Made by a program: the position numbers and the translations under genes
Source: an uncultured Coriobacteriales bacterium
Lineage (GTDB): Bacteria > Actinomycetota > Coriobacteriia > Coriobacteriales > Atopobiaceae
Assembly (NCBI GenBank): GCA_947305035.1
Contig: CAMZCV010000021.1
Span: 1 to 10,191 of the forward strand
DNA: 10,191 bases
Direction of reading: 5' to 3'
Notes under the pieces: model-generated
Databases searched by the model: none
Seen by the model: only the letters and a program-made list of their open reading frames with translations
Told to the model about the DNA's origin: nothing
Shown here: piece after piece, positions 1 to 5,829 of the stretch
How positions within the stretch are numbered: position 1 is the first letter of the stretch
Layout: every line of letters begins with the position of its first letter

Positions 1-557
1 CCAAGGTTTCCACGAGCGTCGTTGCCACAGAAGATGCCGCATGCATCATGACCGGAGGGCGCATCTCCATGGTTGACGCCACGGTCGATTGCCGTGCGCG
101 CAGCGTTGGCGAGGAGGCCGTCACACGGGGCATCGTTTGCGGAGGACTCAAGATCGAATGCTCCAAACCAGGTTGCAACCTGCGCAGCGTTGCCGAAGAC
201 GGCGTTGCGCTCCTTGCCTATACCAATGAGCATGGCGTCGTTGCGGTGAACCCGACGGCGGGATATGCTCCGGGGATGATCATCATCGGAAATCCCGCCG
301 TTGTACTGACCCCGGCGACGGGGGAGGTCAACGTGGTCGGGGTGTTCGACGGCGATGGGATCGCCCGAGCCGAGACCATCTACAACCCAAACGACCGCAG
401 TGTGCCCGCGATGGAGGTGGAGATCGGCATTCCCGATCCGGGCGGTGACGTGGTGATGATCGGCCTGGTGTCCACCGCGGCATTTGTCGCCATCGCGCGA
501 CTTGCAACCAAGAAGAGCCGCAGGGTGAGAAGTCTGTACGAGGAGTTCCGAAGCTAA
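1..557 (+). CDS. Unrecognised protein, 3' end only (start lies before the window)
   Basis: The frame is open from base 3 and ends with TAA at 555-557, so at least 185 residues are visible and the true start may lie upstream. ATG codons at 48 and 69 are possible internal starts, but neither has a clear Shine-Dalgarno. I do not recognise the family with confidence. The visible part contains CGGLKIEC and SKPGC early on, then several valine- and glycine-rich beta-like strands. It ends with a hydrophobic stretch (roughly VVMIGLVSTAAFVAIARLA) followed by KKSRR. A beta-rich body with one hydrophobic C-terminal helix after an acidic turn recalls Tubby C-terminal-like (LURP-one-related) folds, where that helix is buried in a barrel. 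This is a weak inference; the helix could equally be a membrane anchor. The DUF2804 gene starts 18 nt downstream on the same strand, so the two are probably co-transcribed. Confidence 0.7.
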   Translation, partial: KVSTSVVATEDAACIMTGGRISMVDATVDCRARSVGEEAVTRGIVCGGLKIECSKPGCNLRSVAEDGVALLAYTNEHGVVAVNPTAGYAPGMIIIGNPAVVLTPATGEVNVVGVFDGDGIARAETIYNPNDRSVPAMEVEIGIPDPGGDVVMIGLVSTAAFVAIARLATKKSRRVRSLYEEFRS

Positions 558-575
558 TCGCACAAGGAGGTTCCC

Positions 576-1601
576 ATGGCACGCAACCACGAGGTCACAA
601 CCAGGCAGCTTCTTCTCGACGATGCGGGTGAGCTGCGCGAACCCGGCTGGTCGCGCTCGCTGGTACAGGAATACCGACGCTCCATGATCAAGGCTCCCGC
701 GTGGCGCATCAAGGAATGGGACTATTACCTGGTGCTCGCCGACAGCTTCGGCGCGGCGTTCACCATCTCCGACGACGGCTACATCGGCCTGCAGTCGGTG
801 TCGCTGCTCACCTTTGGCGAGCGTGCCTGGCAGCATACCGAGACCATCCTGAACCCCTTCCCGATGGGCAAGGTCCGCCTTCCGTCGAGCTCCGAGACGG
901 GCTTCACCACCTATCGCGACAAGCGGCTCCAGATGTCCTTCTCGGTGGAGGGCGAAACGCGCCACCTGCGCTGCAACTTCGAGAACTTCTGCGACGGCAA
1001 GCGCTTCAAGGCCGATATCGTGCTTGCGCAGCCGCCCATGGATTCCATGGTCATCGCCACGCCGTGGGACCAGAAGCACCACTTCTACTACAACCAGAAG
1101 ATCAACTGCATGCGCGCGAGCGGCTGGGTCGAGTATGACGGCACGCGCTACGAGTTCAACCCTGCCACCGACTTCGGCACGCTCGACTGGGGCCGCGGCG
1201 TGTGGACCTACGACAACACATGGTTCTGGGGCTCGGGCAACGCCGACGTGGATGGTCATGCCTTCGGGTTCAACATCGGCTACGGCTTCGGCAACACCGC
1301 CGCTGCCAGCGAGAACGTTATCTTCTGGGACGGTGTGGCGCACAAGCTGGACGACATCACGTTCAACATCCCGGAGGACGACTGGTACGCGCCGTGGATC
1401 TTCACGTCATCCGACGGGCGCTTCGAGATGGACTTCATGCCTGTCCTCGACCGCGCGGCCGACATGGACTTCAAGGTGATCGTCTCCGACCAGCATCAGG
1501 TGTTCGGGCGCATGACGGGCACTGCCATACTCGATGACGGCACCCCGATCCATATCAAAGACGTGCTGTGCTTTGCGGAGAAGGTGCACAACAGGTACTA
1601 G
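576..1601 (+). CDS. DUF2804 domain-containing protein
   Basis: A 341-residue protein whose whole length resembles DUF2804, a family without an assigned reaction. Supporting features are the aromatic-rich beta-strand pattern and the block DWGRGVWTYDNTWFWGSG at residues 204-221, typical of the family's central region. Also typical are the paired strands around HHFYYNQKINCM (168-179) and the closing VFGRMTGTAILDDGTPI (309-325). There is no signal peptide and no clear membrane segment, so it is probably cytoplasmic. The start at 576 is fixed by AAGGAGG at 564-570, five bases upstream. The gene lies 18 nt after the previous stop, suggesting an operon, and converges on the amidohydrolase with a 27-nt gap in which I see no clear terminator. 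Family assignment is from recalled sequence pattern; function is unknown. Confidence 0.85.
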   Translation: MARNHEVTTRQLLLDDAGELREPGWSRSLVQEYRRSMIKAPAWRIKEWDYYLVLADSFGAAFTISDDGYIGLQSVSLLTFGERAWQHTETILNPFPMGKVRLPSSSETGFTTYRDKRLQMSFSVEGETRHLRCNFENFCDGKRFKADIVLAQPPMDSMVIATPWDQKHHFYYNQKINCMRASGWVEYDGTRYEFNPATDFGTLDWGRGVWTYDNTWFWGSGNADVDGHAFGFNIGYGFGNTAAASENVIFWDGVAHKLDDITFNIPEDDWYAPWIFTSSDGRFEMDFMPVLDRAADMDFKVIVSDQHQVFGRMTGTAILDDGTPIHIKDVLCFAEKVHNRY

Positions 1602-1628
1602 GCGCGAAAGCGACGCGCTGGCTGCCGC

Positions 1629-2426
1629 CTACGCGATGTCTGTCTGCAGCCAGCGCTCTGCGTTGTGCCAGCACATCCGCTCGTAGGCATCTTCGGAGAA
1701 GCCGAGCGAGCGGAAGATCCTGTACTCGGACGCCGGGCTCCACATGGGGAAGTCCGAGCCGAACATCATGCGGTCGGGTCCGTAGATCTCGCAGAGCTCG
1801 CGCGTGCGGCGCAGACCCAGGTACTTCATGGAGCTCGACATGTCGAGGAAGCACTGCTCGTCCTCGAGGTACTCCAGCGCAAGATCCTGCACCGACCATC
1901 CGCCGAAGTGCGCGGCACACACCCTGAGCTGCGGGAACTCGTGCAAGATGCGCTTCATGCGGCTGGGATGCGAGTAGTCGTAGCGGTAATCGCCGCAATG
2001 GACGAGCAACGCGAGGCCCAGACGCTCGCAGATGGCGTATACCTCCATGAAGCGTGGATCGTCCATGTTCACGCGCTGGGTATCGGGATGGAGCTTCATG
2101 CCGAGCAGCCCCTGCTCCTTGGCGCGCATGAGCTCTGCCTCGGGGTTCTCGAAATCCTGATGCATGGCGGCGAGTCCGAGCAGGCTCTTATCCTCCGCGC
2201 ACGAGCGTGCGATGAAGTCGTTGATGGAGGTTACGGTTTGCGGCTTAACGGCCACCGAGCACACCACGTTGTGCGTGATGGGCGAGCCGGAGCGCAGCTC
2301 GAGCAGCGTGGAGATGGAGCCCTCGTGCGCCTCCATGGGGATGTCGTAGAACAGGCCGACGCTCTCGGTGGCTTTCTGCGCGATCTTGTCGGGGTAGATG
2401 TGGGTGTGCACGTCAACGATGGGCAT
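1629..2426 (-). CDS. Amidohydrolase-2 family metal-dependent hydrolase
   Basis: A 265-residue TIM-barrel hydrolase of the amidohydrolase-2 (ACMSD-like) group. Visible metal and catalytic elements are VDVHTH with H7 and H9, KLHPD with H113, LLVHCGD with H143, AAHFGG with H173, and GSDFPMW with D225 near the C-terminus. This is the expected order for family members that decarboxylate or hydrolyse small carboxylic or cyclic substrates; the substrate cannot be read from the sequence. The start is placed at 2426 because GGAGGA at 2436-2431 sits four bases before that ATG. It also puts the HxH motif at the very N-terminus, as usual. The frame stays open upstream to an ATG at 2537, but those 37 extra codons would encode promoter DNA and lack a family match. 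It is divergent from the flavodoxin operon. Confidence 0.9.
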   Translation of the reverse strand: MPIVDVHTHIYPDKIAQKATESVGLFYDIPMEAHEGSISTLLELRSGSPITHNVVCSVAVKPQTVTSINDFIARSCAEDKSLLGLAAMHQDFENPEAELMRAKEQGLLGMKLHPDTQRVNMDDPRFMEVYAICERLGLALLVHCGDYRYDYSHPSRMKRILHEFPQLRVCAAHFGGWSVQDLALEYLEDEQCFLDMSSSMKYLGLRRTRELCEIYGPDRMMFGSDFPMWSPASEYRIFRSLGFSEDAYERMCWHNAERWLQTDIA

Positions 2427-2458
2427 GGGATCCTCCGCGTTTTGTTTTTTGCGCTGCA

Positions 2459-2487
2459 AGTATAAACAAGCAGCGTTTCGTGCTGGT
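2459..2487 (-). promoter_or_regulatory. Possible promoter of the amidohydrolase gene
   Basis: On the minus strand TATACT at 2464-2459 is a good -10 match, about 33 nt before the start codon. A TTACCA element lies upstream with a long (19 nt) spacer, so the -35 is weak. It lies in the 148-nt divergent intergenic region shared with the flavodoxin promoter. Confidence 0.35.
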
Positions 2488-2499
2488 AACAGGTGCTCT

Positions 2500-2529
2500 T
2501 TGTGCTGCCTGCAGGCGAGCACGTATAAT
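2500..2529 (+). promoter_or_regulatory. Promoter of the flavodoxin-PPOX operon
   Basis: A perfect TATAAT at 2524-2529 is preceded by TTGTGC at 2500-2505 with an 18-nt spacer. Transcription would start near 2536, giving a leader of about 40 nt before the ATG at 2575. The sequence between holds only the ribosome binding site GAGGGGAG at 2562-2569. Confidence 0.6.
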
Positions 2530-2574
2530 GGGACCAATTTGAATAGCGGTTAACTCCAACTGAGGGGAGTCAAG

Positions 2575-3060
2575 ATGAAGAAGGCATTGGTCGCATATTT
2601 CAGCGTTCTCGGCGCGGAGGGCGTTACCGGCAAGCTGGCGGCGCGCTTTGCAGAGCGCATCCGCGCGGATCTCTTTGAGATCGCGCCTGCCGAGCCCTAC
2701 ACGAAGGTCGACTGCGACTGGCGCAACAGCAAGAGCCGCAGCTCTATCGAGATGGCGGATCGCTCCAGCCGTCCCGCCATCGCGTCGCGCGTGGACGATA
2801 TGGCCCAGTACGACGTGGTGTTCGTGGGATTCCCCATCTGGTGGTATCGCGAGCCGTCCATCATCGATACCTTCATGGAGTCCTACGACTTCTCGGGCAA
2901 GACCGTGGTGCCGTTCGCAACGTCGGGCGGAAGCGGCATCGGCGATTCGGGCGCCAACATGAACAAGCTCGCTCCCAAAGCGCGCGTGGCAACGGGCAAG
3001 GTGTTCGACACGAACGTCTCGGCAGATACGATTGCCGCATGGGCGCAGACCTGGCTTTAG
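2575..3060 (+). CDS. Flavodoxin-like FMN protein
   Basis: A 161-residue single-domain flavodoxin fold protein, of the Flavodoxin_4 type often annotated as flavodoxin or NAD(P)H-dependent oxidoreductase. The N-terminal strand and phosphate-binding loop are KALVAYFSVLGAEGVTGKLA (residues 3-22). The loop carries two or three more residues than the common S-x-T/S-x-N-T type. VVFVGFPIWWYREPSIIDTF (81-100) supplies the tryptophan-rich flavin-binding loop, and ATSGGSGIGDS (115-125) forms the second isoalloxazine loop. It is cytoplasmic and has no signal sequence. The GGGGAG at 2564-2569 supports the start. The stop at 3058-3060 is 11 nt before the next gene, another flavin-binding protein, so the two probably form a redox unit. 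Whether it acts as an electron carrier or as a quinone or nitro reductase cannot be told from sequence. Confidence 0.88.
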   Translation: MKKALVAYFSVLGAEGVTGKLAARFAERIRADLFEIAPAEPYTKVDCDWRNSKSRSSIEMADRSSRPAIASRVDDMAQYDVVFVGFPIWWYREPSIIDTFMESYDFSGKTVVPFATSGGSGIGDSGANMNKLAPKARVATGKVFDTNVSADTIAAWAQTWL

Positions 3061-3071
3061 GAGGGGGTCAG

Positions 3072-3557
3072 ATGGCTGATTTCCGCGCGCTTGCAAGGAA
3101 GAAGCAGCAGCTCAGCGATGAGCAGTGCAAGGAGATCCTCGCGCAGGAGCTCCGTGGGGTGCTTGCGGTGAACGGTGACGACGGATATCCGTACTGCATG
3201 CCGCACAACTACTACTACAACCCCGATGACGGCCGCATCTACTTCCACTCCGGAAAGCGCGGCCACAAGATCGACGCGCTCAAGCGCGACGCACGCGCCT
3301 GCTTCACCGTGTATCGGCAGGACGGCAGGATTCCCGACAGGTCGTGGGCGTTCTTCTACAACAGCGTGGTGGTGTTCGGCCGCGTGGAGTTCGTTGAGGA
3401 GCCCGAGCTGCGTACCGAGATCTTCAGAAGGCTGTCATACGCTTTCACCAACGACAGCGAGTATGTTGAGAGCGAAATCGAGAAGGTGGGGAAGGCCACT
3501 GCGCTGTTCGCGCTGATTCCCGAAAACATGGTTGGGAAGCGCGTGAAGGAAGAGTAG
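3072..3557 (+). CDS. Pyridoxamine 5'-phosphate oxidase-like FMN-binding protein (NimA type)
   Basis: A 161-residue split-barrel flavin protein of the PNPOx-like (Pyridox_ox_2/NimA) group. The first barrel strands read RGVLAVNGDDGYPYCMPHNY (28-47), followed by GRIYFHSGKRGHKIDALK (54-71), the characteristic flavin-phosphate region, and then ARACFTV. The C-terminal ALFALIPENMVGKRVKEE is the typical closing strand with its MxGK element. It probably binds FMN (or F420 or heme in some relatives) as a homodimer and reduces small substrates. True PdxH activity is unlikely, as the protein is shorter and of the NimA branch. GAGGGGG at 3061-3067 sets the start at 3072, although the frame runs open further upstream inside the flavodoxin gene. 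It is co-transcribed with the flavodoxin-like gene. Confidence 0.88.
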   Translation: MADFRALARKKQQLSDEQCKEILAQELRGVLAVNGDDGYPYCMPHNYYYNPDDGRIYFHSGKRGHKIDALKRDARACFTVYRQDGRIPDRSWAFFYNSVVVFGRVEFVEEPELRTEIFRRLSYAFTNDSEYVESEIEKVGKATALFALIPENMVGKRVKEE

Positions 3558-3572
3558 CTGCAGCAATGCAGC
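3557..3572 (+). terminator. Small hairpin after the PPOX gene, weak terminator candidate
   Basis: GCTGCA (3557-3562) and TGCAGC (3567-3572) form a six-base-pair stem with a GCAA (GNRA) tetraloop, starting on the last base of the stop codon. No uridine run follows, so intrinsic termination would be poor. It could instead protect the mRNA 3' end. Confidence 0.3.
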
Positions 3573-3580
3573 GTTCACGC

Positions 3581-3609
3581 TTGACCGAACCGCAGGTTGA
3601 GAGTAGAAT
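3581..3609 (+). promoter_or_regulatory. Promoter of tRNA-Leu
   Basis: TTGACC at 3581-3586 and TAGAAT at 3604-3609 are separated by exactly 17 nt, close to the sigma-70 consensus. The start would lie near 3616, only a few bases before the mature tRNA 5' end at 3620. Confidence 0.65.
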
Positions 3610-3619
3610 GCTAACGCAC

Positions 3620-3706
3620 GCGGGCGTGGCGGAATTGGCAGACGCGTACGGTTCAGGTCCGTATGAGAGCGATCTCGTGGGGGTTCAAGTCCCTTCGCCC
3701 GCACCA
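3620..3706 (+). tRNA. tRNA-Leu(CAG)
   Basis: A complete 87-nt tRNA with encoded CCA. The acceptor stem GCGGGCG (3620-3626) pairs with CGCCCGC (3696-3702), then discriminator A and CCA at 3704-3706. The anticodon stem TACGG/CCGTA encloses the loop TTCAGGT (3652-3658), giving anticodon CAG at 3654-3656, which reads CUG leucine codons. A long variable arm with GAG and CTC stem halves (around 3665-3676) marks a class II tRNA, as expected for leucine. The T stem GGGGG/CCCTT with loop TTCAAGT (3684-3690) has two G-U pairs at its outer end. A dedicated promoter and terminator flank it, so it is a single-gene transcript. Confidence 0.96.
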
Positions 3707-3716
3707 TGATTACGAG

Positions 3717-3741
3717 AAGGCCTCCAGCTGGGGGCCTTTTT
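3717..3741 (+). terminator. Rho-independent terminator of tRNA-Leu
   Basis: AAGGCCTCC (3717-3725) pairs with GGGGGCCTT (3730-3738) across an AGCT loop, one pair being T-G. The stem runs into TTTTT (3737-3741). It begins 10 nt after the tRNA CCA end. Confidence 0.85.
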
Positions 3742-3774
3742 CGTTATCGAAGGGCATTCAGGGATATACGCCTA

Positions 3775-3886
3775 AGCCTTCGCGTTCGCGAACGCGAAGG
3801 CTCTTTCGCGAACGCGACGGTTTCGAGGGGCTTTCCGACCGCAACGTTCGCGAACGCGACGGCTCTTTCGCGAACGCGACGGTTCC
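3775..3886. repeat. Duplicated 40-bp repeat built from TTCGCGAACGCGA units, with a 28-bp palindrome
   Basis: Four copies of TTCGCGAACGCGA(A/C)GG occur at 3785-3800, 3805-3820, 3847-3862 and 3867-3882. They form two tandem pairs with a 20-bp period; the second pair lies 62 bp after the first. Each unit contains the self-complementary TTCGCGAA. The first copy is extended to a perfect 28-bp inverted repeat at 3775-3802 (arms AGCCTTCGCGTTCG and CGAACGCGAAGGCT), and the third to a 12-bp palindrome at 3845-3856. There is no coding signal: reading frames here contain only repeat-encoded RxR and FAN peptides. The stretch sits between a tRNA terminator and a convergent gene end, the usual place for REP- or BIME-like intergenic repeats. 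Confidence 0.85.
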
Positions 3887-3973
3887 AGAGCCCTTCTCGG
3901 CAACAGAACCTGAGCGATGGGCCAGGTCGTCTGCTCATGTTTGAACGAAACGCGCGCCGCTGTGTTCACACTA

Positions 3974-4030
3974 TGCCTATCCGGGGGACTTGAACCCGCA
4001 AGGGCGCGAGGCTCCGGCGGAGCGCCGGAA
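3974..4030 (-). pseudogene. Possible tRNA 3'-end remnant and hairpin in the 3742-4044 gene-free stretch
   Basis: Read on the minus strand, 3997-3985 gives GGGTTCAAGTCCC, a standard tRNA T-arm core identical over 13 bases to that of the tRNA-Leu just upstream. It is followed by CCGGATAGGCATA, where a tRNA would have its acceptor strand and CCA. No complementary 5' acceptor is found about 75-90 nt earlier and CCA is lacking, so this is at most a remnant, for example an old integration-site scar. A 7-bp hairpin TCCGGCG/CGCCGGA lies at 4013-4029. Apart from these and the neighbouring repeat, I see nothing gene-like in 3742-4044. Confidence 0.25.
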
Positions 4031-4044
4031 GCTCGAGATCGGCG

Positions 4045-4734
4045 CTATGTTCGGTTTTGTGGCAAAAGCGCCGGGATGATGATGCGCGTGAAGAGGACCA
4101 GCCACACGGCGGCTACGCAATAACCCGCGATGACGTCTGAGAAGTAGTGGACGCCCAGATAGACGCGGCTCATACCGATCATGACCACCACGAAGAACAG
4201 CGCGAGCGACCAGACCTTGCGCAGGATGGCGTCCTCCTCATAGCGCAGGATGAGCCAGATCATGAACCCGTAGAACGCGACCGCCACCATGGAATGGCCC
4301 GAGGGGAAGCTGTATCCTGTCTCGGCGATGAGGCGGAAGCCCTCGGGACGCGGGCGCTGCACGATTTCTTTAAGCGCGAAGTTGAGCCCCACGATGCCCA
4401 CAAGATTGAGTGTGGCGAAACGCCCTGGCATGCGTCCGGGTGCAAATGCAGCCACAACGATGAGCATGACCGCGAGTACGACGGGGGAGGAAAGGCTCGT
4501 GAAAGACTGCATGATGGGGGTGAGCCAATCGCGGCGCAGGCGAACCACGAAGAACTGGTAGGCGATACCGTCGATTCGGCGGATGTCGCCCGACATCACG
4601 TTCTGCAGCAGGTACACGAAGATGAGCAGTGAGACGGAAAGCAGGGTGACCATGAGGTTCTCGCGAATGAGCTGCAAAGCCCCTGCGAAGAAGCTCTTCT
4701 TCTGCCGCTTGACAGCATGCTTCTCGCCGCTCAT
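4045..4734 (-). CDS. PAP2 (type 2 phosphatidic acid phosphatase) family membrane protein
   Basis: A 229-residue integral membrane phosphatase with all three PAP2 motifs. These are K122-x6-R129-P130 (KEIVQRPRP), PSGH at 144-147, and S189-R190-x5-H196-x3-D200 (SRVYLGVHYFSD), where H147 and H196 are the expected catalytic histidines. About six hydrophobic segments are visible (near 28-45, 83-98, 107-121, 147-165, 174-188 and 200-220) after a basic N-terminus. Relatives dephosphorylate phosphatidate, phosphatidylglycerophosphate or undecaprenyl diphosphate at the outer membrane face; the substrate here is undetermined. GGGAGG at 4744-4739, four bases before the ATG, fixes the start. It lies 108 nt downstream of the thioredoxin gene on the same strand, with a GC-rich inverted repeat in the gap, so it may have its own promoter. 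Confidence 0.92.
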   Translation of the reverse strand: MSGEKHAVKRQKKSFFAGALQLIRENLMVTLLSVSLLIFVYLLQNVMSGDIRRIDGIAYQFFVVRLRRDWLTPIMQSFTSLSSPVVLAVMLIVVAAFAPGRMPGRFATLNLVGIVGLNFALKEIVQRPRPEGFRLIAETGYSFPSGHSMVAVAFYGFMIWLILRYEEDAILRKVWSLALFFVVVMIGMSRVYLGVHYFSDVIAGYCVAAVWLVLFTRIIIPALLPQNRT

Positions 4735-4814
4735 GTCGCCTCCCTTGCAAAAGAGAAACGACGCACCGATCGTCGGCGCGCCGTCCGAATCATCGTGCTA
4801 TTAGGATATACCAC

Positions 4815-4835
4815 CCCGCGCCAGAGAACCGCGGG
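4815..4835 (-). terminator. Inverted repeat after thioredoxin, weak terminator candidate
   Basis: CCCGCG (4815-4820) and CGCGGG (4830-4835) form a 6-bp GC stem with a 9-nt loop, eight bases past the thioredoxin stop on the minus strand. No uridine run follows, so full termination is doubtful and read-through into the PAP2 gene is possible. Confidence 0.3.
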
Positions 4836-4842
4836 AAGGGCA

Positions 4843-5160
4843 TTACAGCTGGGAGAGGATTGCCTGCTCGAGGTCTGCCTTGGGACGGTTGCCCGTGAGC
4901 GTGAGGGCGGGCTGGCCTCCCTTGAACAGGATGATCGTGGGGATGGAGACAACATTGAAGCGCATGGCGAGATCGCCCTCGTCGTCGACGTTGCACTTGT
5001 AGACGGCAATCTTGTCGGCGTTCTCGGAAGCGAACTGCTCGATGGTGGGGCCGAGCGCGCGGCAGGGACCGCACCACGGAGCCCAGAAATCGACGAGGAC
5101 GGGAAGCTCGCTGGAAGCGAGGACGGAATCGAACGTTGCGGCAGTGATGTCCTGTGCCAT
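4843..5160 (-). CDS. trxA: Thioredoxin
   Basis: A 105-residue thioredoxin of standard length that reduces disulfides in cytoplasmic proteins, recharged by thioredoxin reductase (not in this window). The active site is FWAPWCGPC with redox cysteines C30 and C33. The buried aspartate is in VLVDFWA (D24), the cis-proline is P74 in VSIPTIILF, and the closing GG at 81-82 fits the fold. AAGGAGG at 5173-5167, six bases before the ATG, fixes the start at 5160. The frame is open 20 codons further up, but that part is leader DNA. It is divergent from the UDG-like gene, sharing a 96-nt intergenic region. The symbol is given by similarity; genomes often carry several paralogues. Confidence 0.94.
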   Translation of the reverse strand: MAQDITAATFDSVLASSELPVLVDFWAPWCGPCRALGPTIEQFASENADKIAVYKCNVDDEGDLAMRFNVVSIPTIILFKGGQPALTLTGNRPKADLEQAILSQL

Positions 5161-5176
5161 GGGGAACCTCCTTGTG

Positions 5177-5227
5177 TTGGGAAACACGACGTATCGTGGA
5201 TATAAGGTGTATACCCTCAATTACAAT
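5177..5227. promoter_or_regulatory. Divergent promoter region between thioredoxin and the UDG-like gene
   Basis: This AT-richer stretch carries -10-like elements in both directions. On the + strand these are TACAAT at 5222-5227 and TATAAG at 5201-5206; the latter lies 18 nt after TTGGGA at 5177-5182. On the - strand, TTGTAA lies 16 nt before TATATC. Which of these are used cannot be decided from sequence. Confidence 0.35.
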
Positions 5228-5256
5228 GTTTAGTATCGGGAATCCCAGGAGGGGAA

Positions 5257-5802
5257 ATGGCACGCGATCGAGCGGTACTTAGAGATGCGTTCGTGGGCAA
5301 GACGGAGGCCGAATCCGCCAGCCTTGCCGCGCGCGGCGTGCGCTTTGCGGGCAATGCCTTCTCCGCAGTCACGCTCGTGAAGGGCGAGCCCGAGGCGGAT
5401 GGCGCCGCGCCGTTCTCGGGAGCGGATGGAAAGGCCTTGCGCGACGCGCTCCTGGCGCTCGGCTATGCGCCCGAAGACTGGAACGGCTTCCTCTCCTGCA
5501 ATGATGCCGGCGCTCCGCTCTCCGACGAGCTGTTCCTCTCGGCCATCGTGACGCTCGACCCGGCCACGCTCATCCTTTGCGACGAAGCGGCTGCCCATCT
5601 TGCGCGCAATGTGTTCGCCGAGGACCTTGCCCAGCTCGCAGATTTCGATGCGGCCATGCTCGCGCCGGGCGCTCTTGCCGTCGTTCGCGGCATAAGAACG
5701 ATGAACCTTGGTGGTTTTGCCGCCGCCTTGGGCGATAATCGAGAAAAGCAGGTCATGTGGCGACGCCTTAAGATGCTTCCGCCTTTGGGCGAGCCCTATT
5801 AA
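5257..5802 (+). CDS. Divergent uracil-DNA-glycosylase-superfamily protein, probably not catalytic
   Basis: A 181-residue cytoplasmic protein that looks like a worn-down family 4/5 uracil-DNA glycosylase. Residues 42-65 (KGEPEADGAAPFSGADGKAL then RDAL) align by eye with the family's GEAPG...E...G.PF.G.AG..L block, and LGYAPEDW with the segment after it. DPATLILCDEAAAHLA (101-116) resembles the P..I..LG..A...L segment. The C-terminal NREKQVMWRRLK recalls the terminal K...W..L helix. The catalytic Pro-Gly of motif 1 is missing and the HPS/HPA motif is replaced by VVRGIRTMN (142-150). Only two cysteines remain, so a 4Fe-4S cluster is not possible. The start follows AGGAGGGG at 5247-5254. It ends 27 nt before pgi and is probably co-transcribed with it. 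It may be a structural or DNA-binding relative; family assignment is moderate. Confidence 0.75.
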   Translation: MARDRAVLRDAFVGKTEAESASLAARGVRFAGNAFSAVTLVKGEPEADGAAPFSGADGKALRDALLALGYAPEDWNGFLSCNDAGAPLSDELFLSAIVTLDPATLILCDEAAAHLARNVFAEDLAQLADFDAAMLAPGALAVVRGIRTMNLGGFAAALGDNREKQVMWRRLKMLPPLGEPY

Positions 5803-5829
5803 TGGAACCCTAGCGAGAAGGAGTCATTC

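Noticed and set aside
2427..2537. N-terminal extension of the amidohydrolase to an ATG at 2537
   Set aside because: The extension covers the promoter region; the GGAGGA site and the HxH motif support the ATG at 2426.
3785..3882. The repeats as a CRISPR array
   Set aside because: The units are 16 bp with 4-bp or 46-bp gaps rather than regular spacers, and no cas gene is present.
3961..3970. TGTGTTCACA as a CRP-like operator
   Set aside because: Too short, imperfect at its centre, and not placed before any gene start.
3663..3993. Open frames across the tRNA-Leu and the repeat stretch
   Set aside because: They run through tRNA, terminator and repeats and encode only repeat-derived RxR or FANA peptides.
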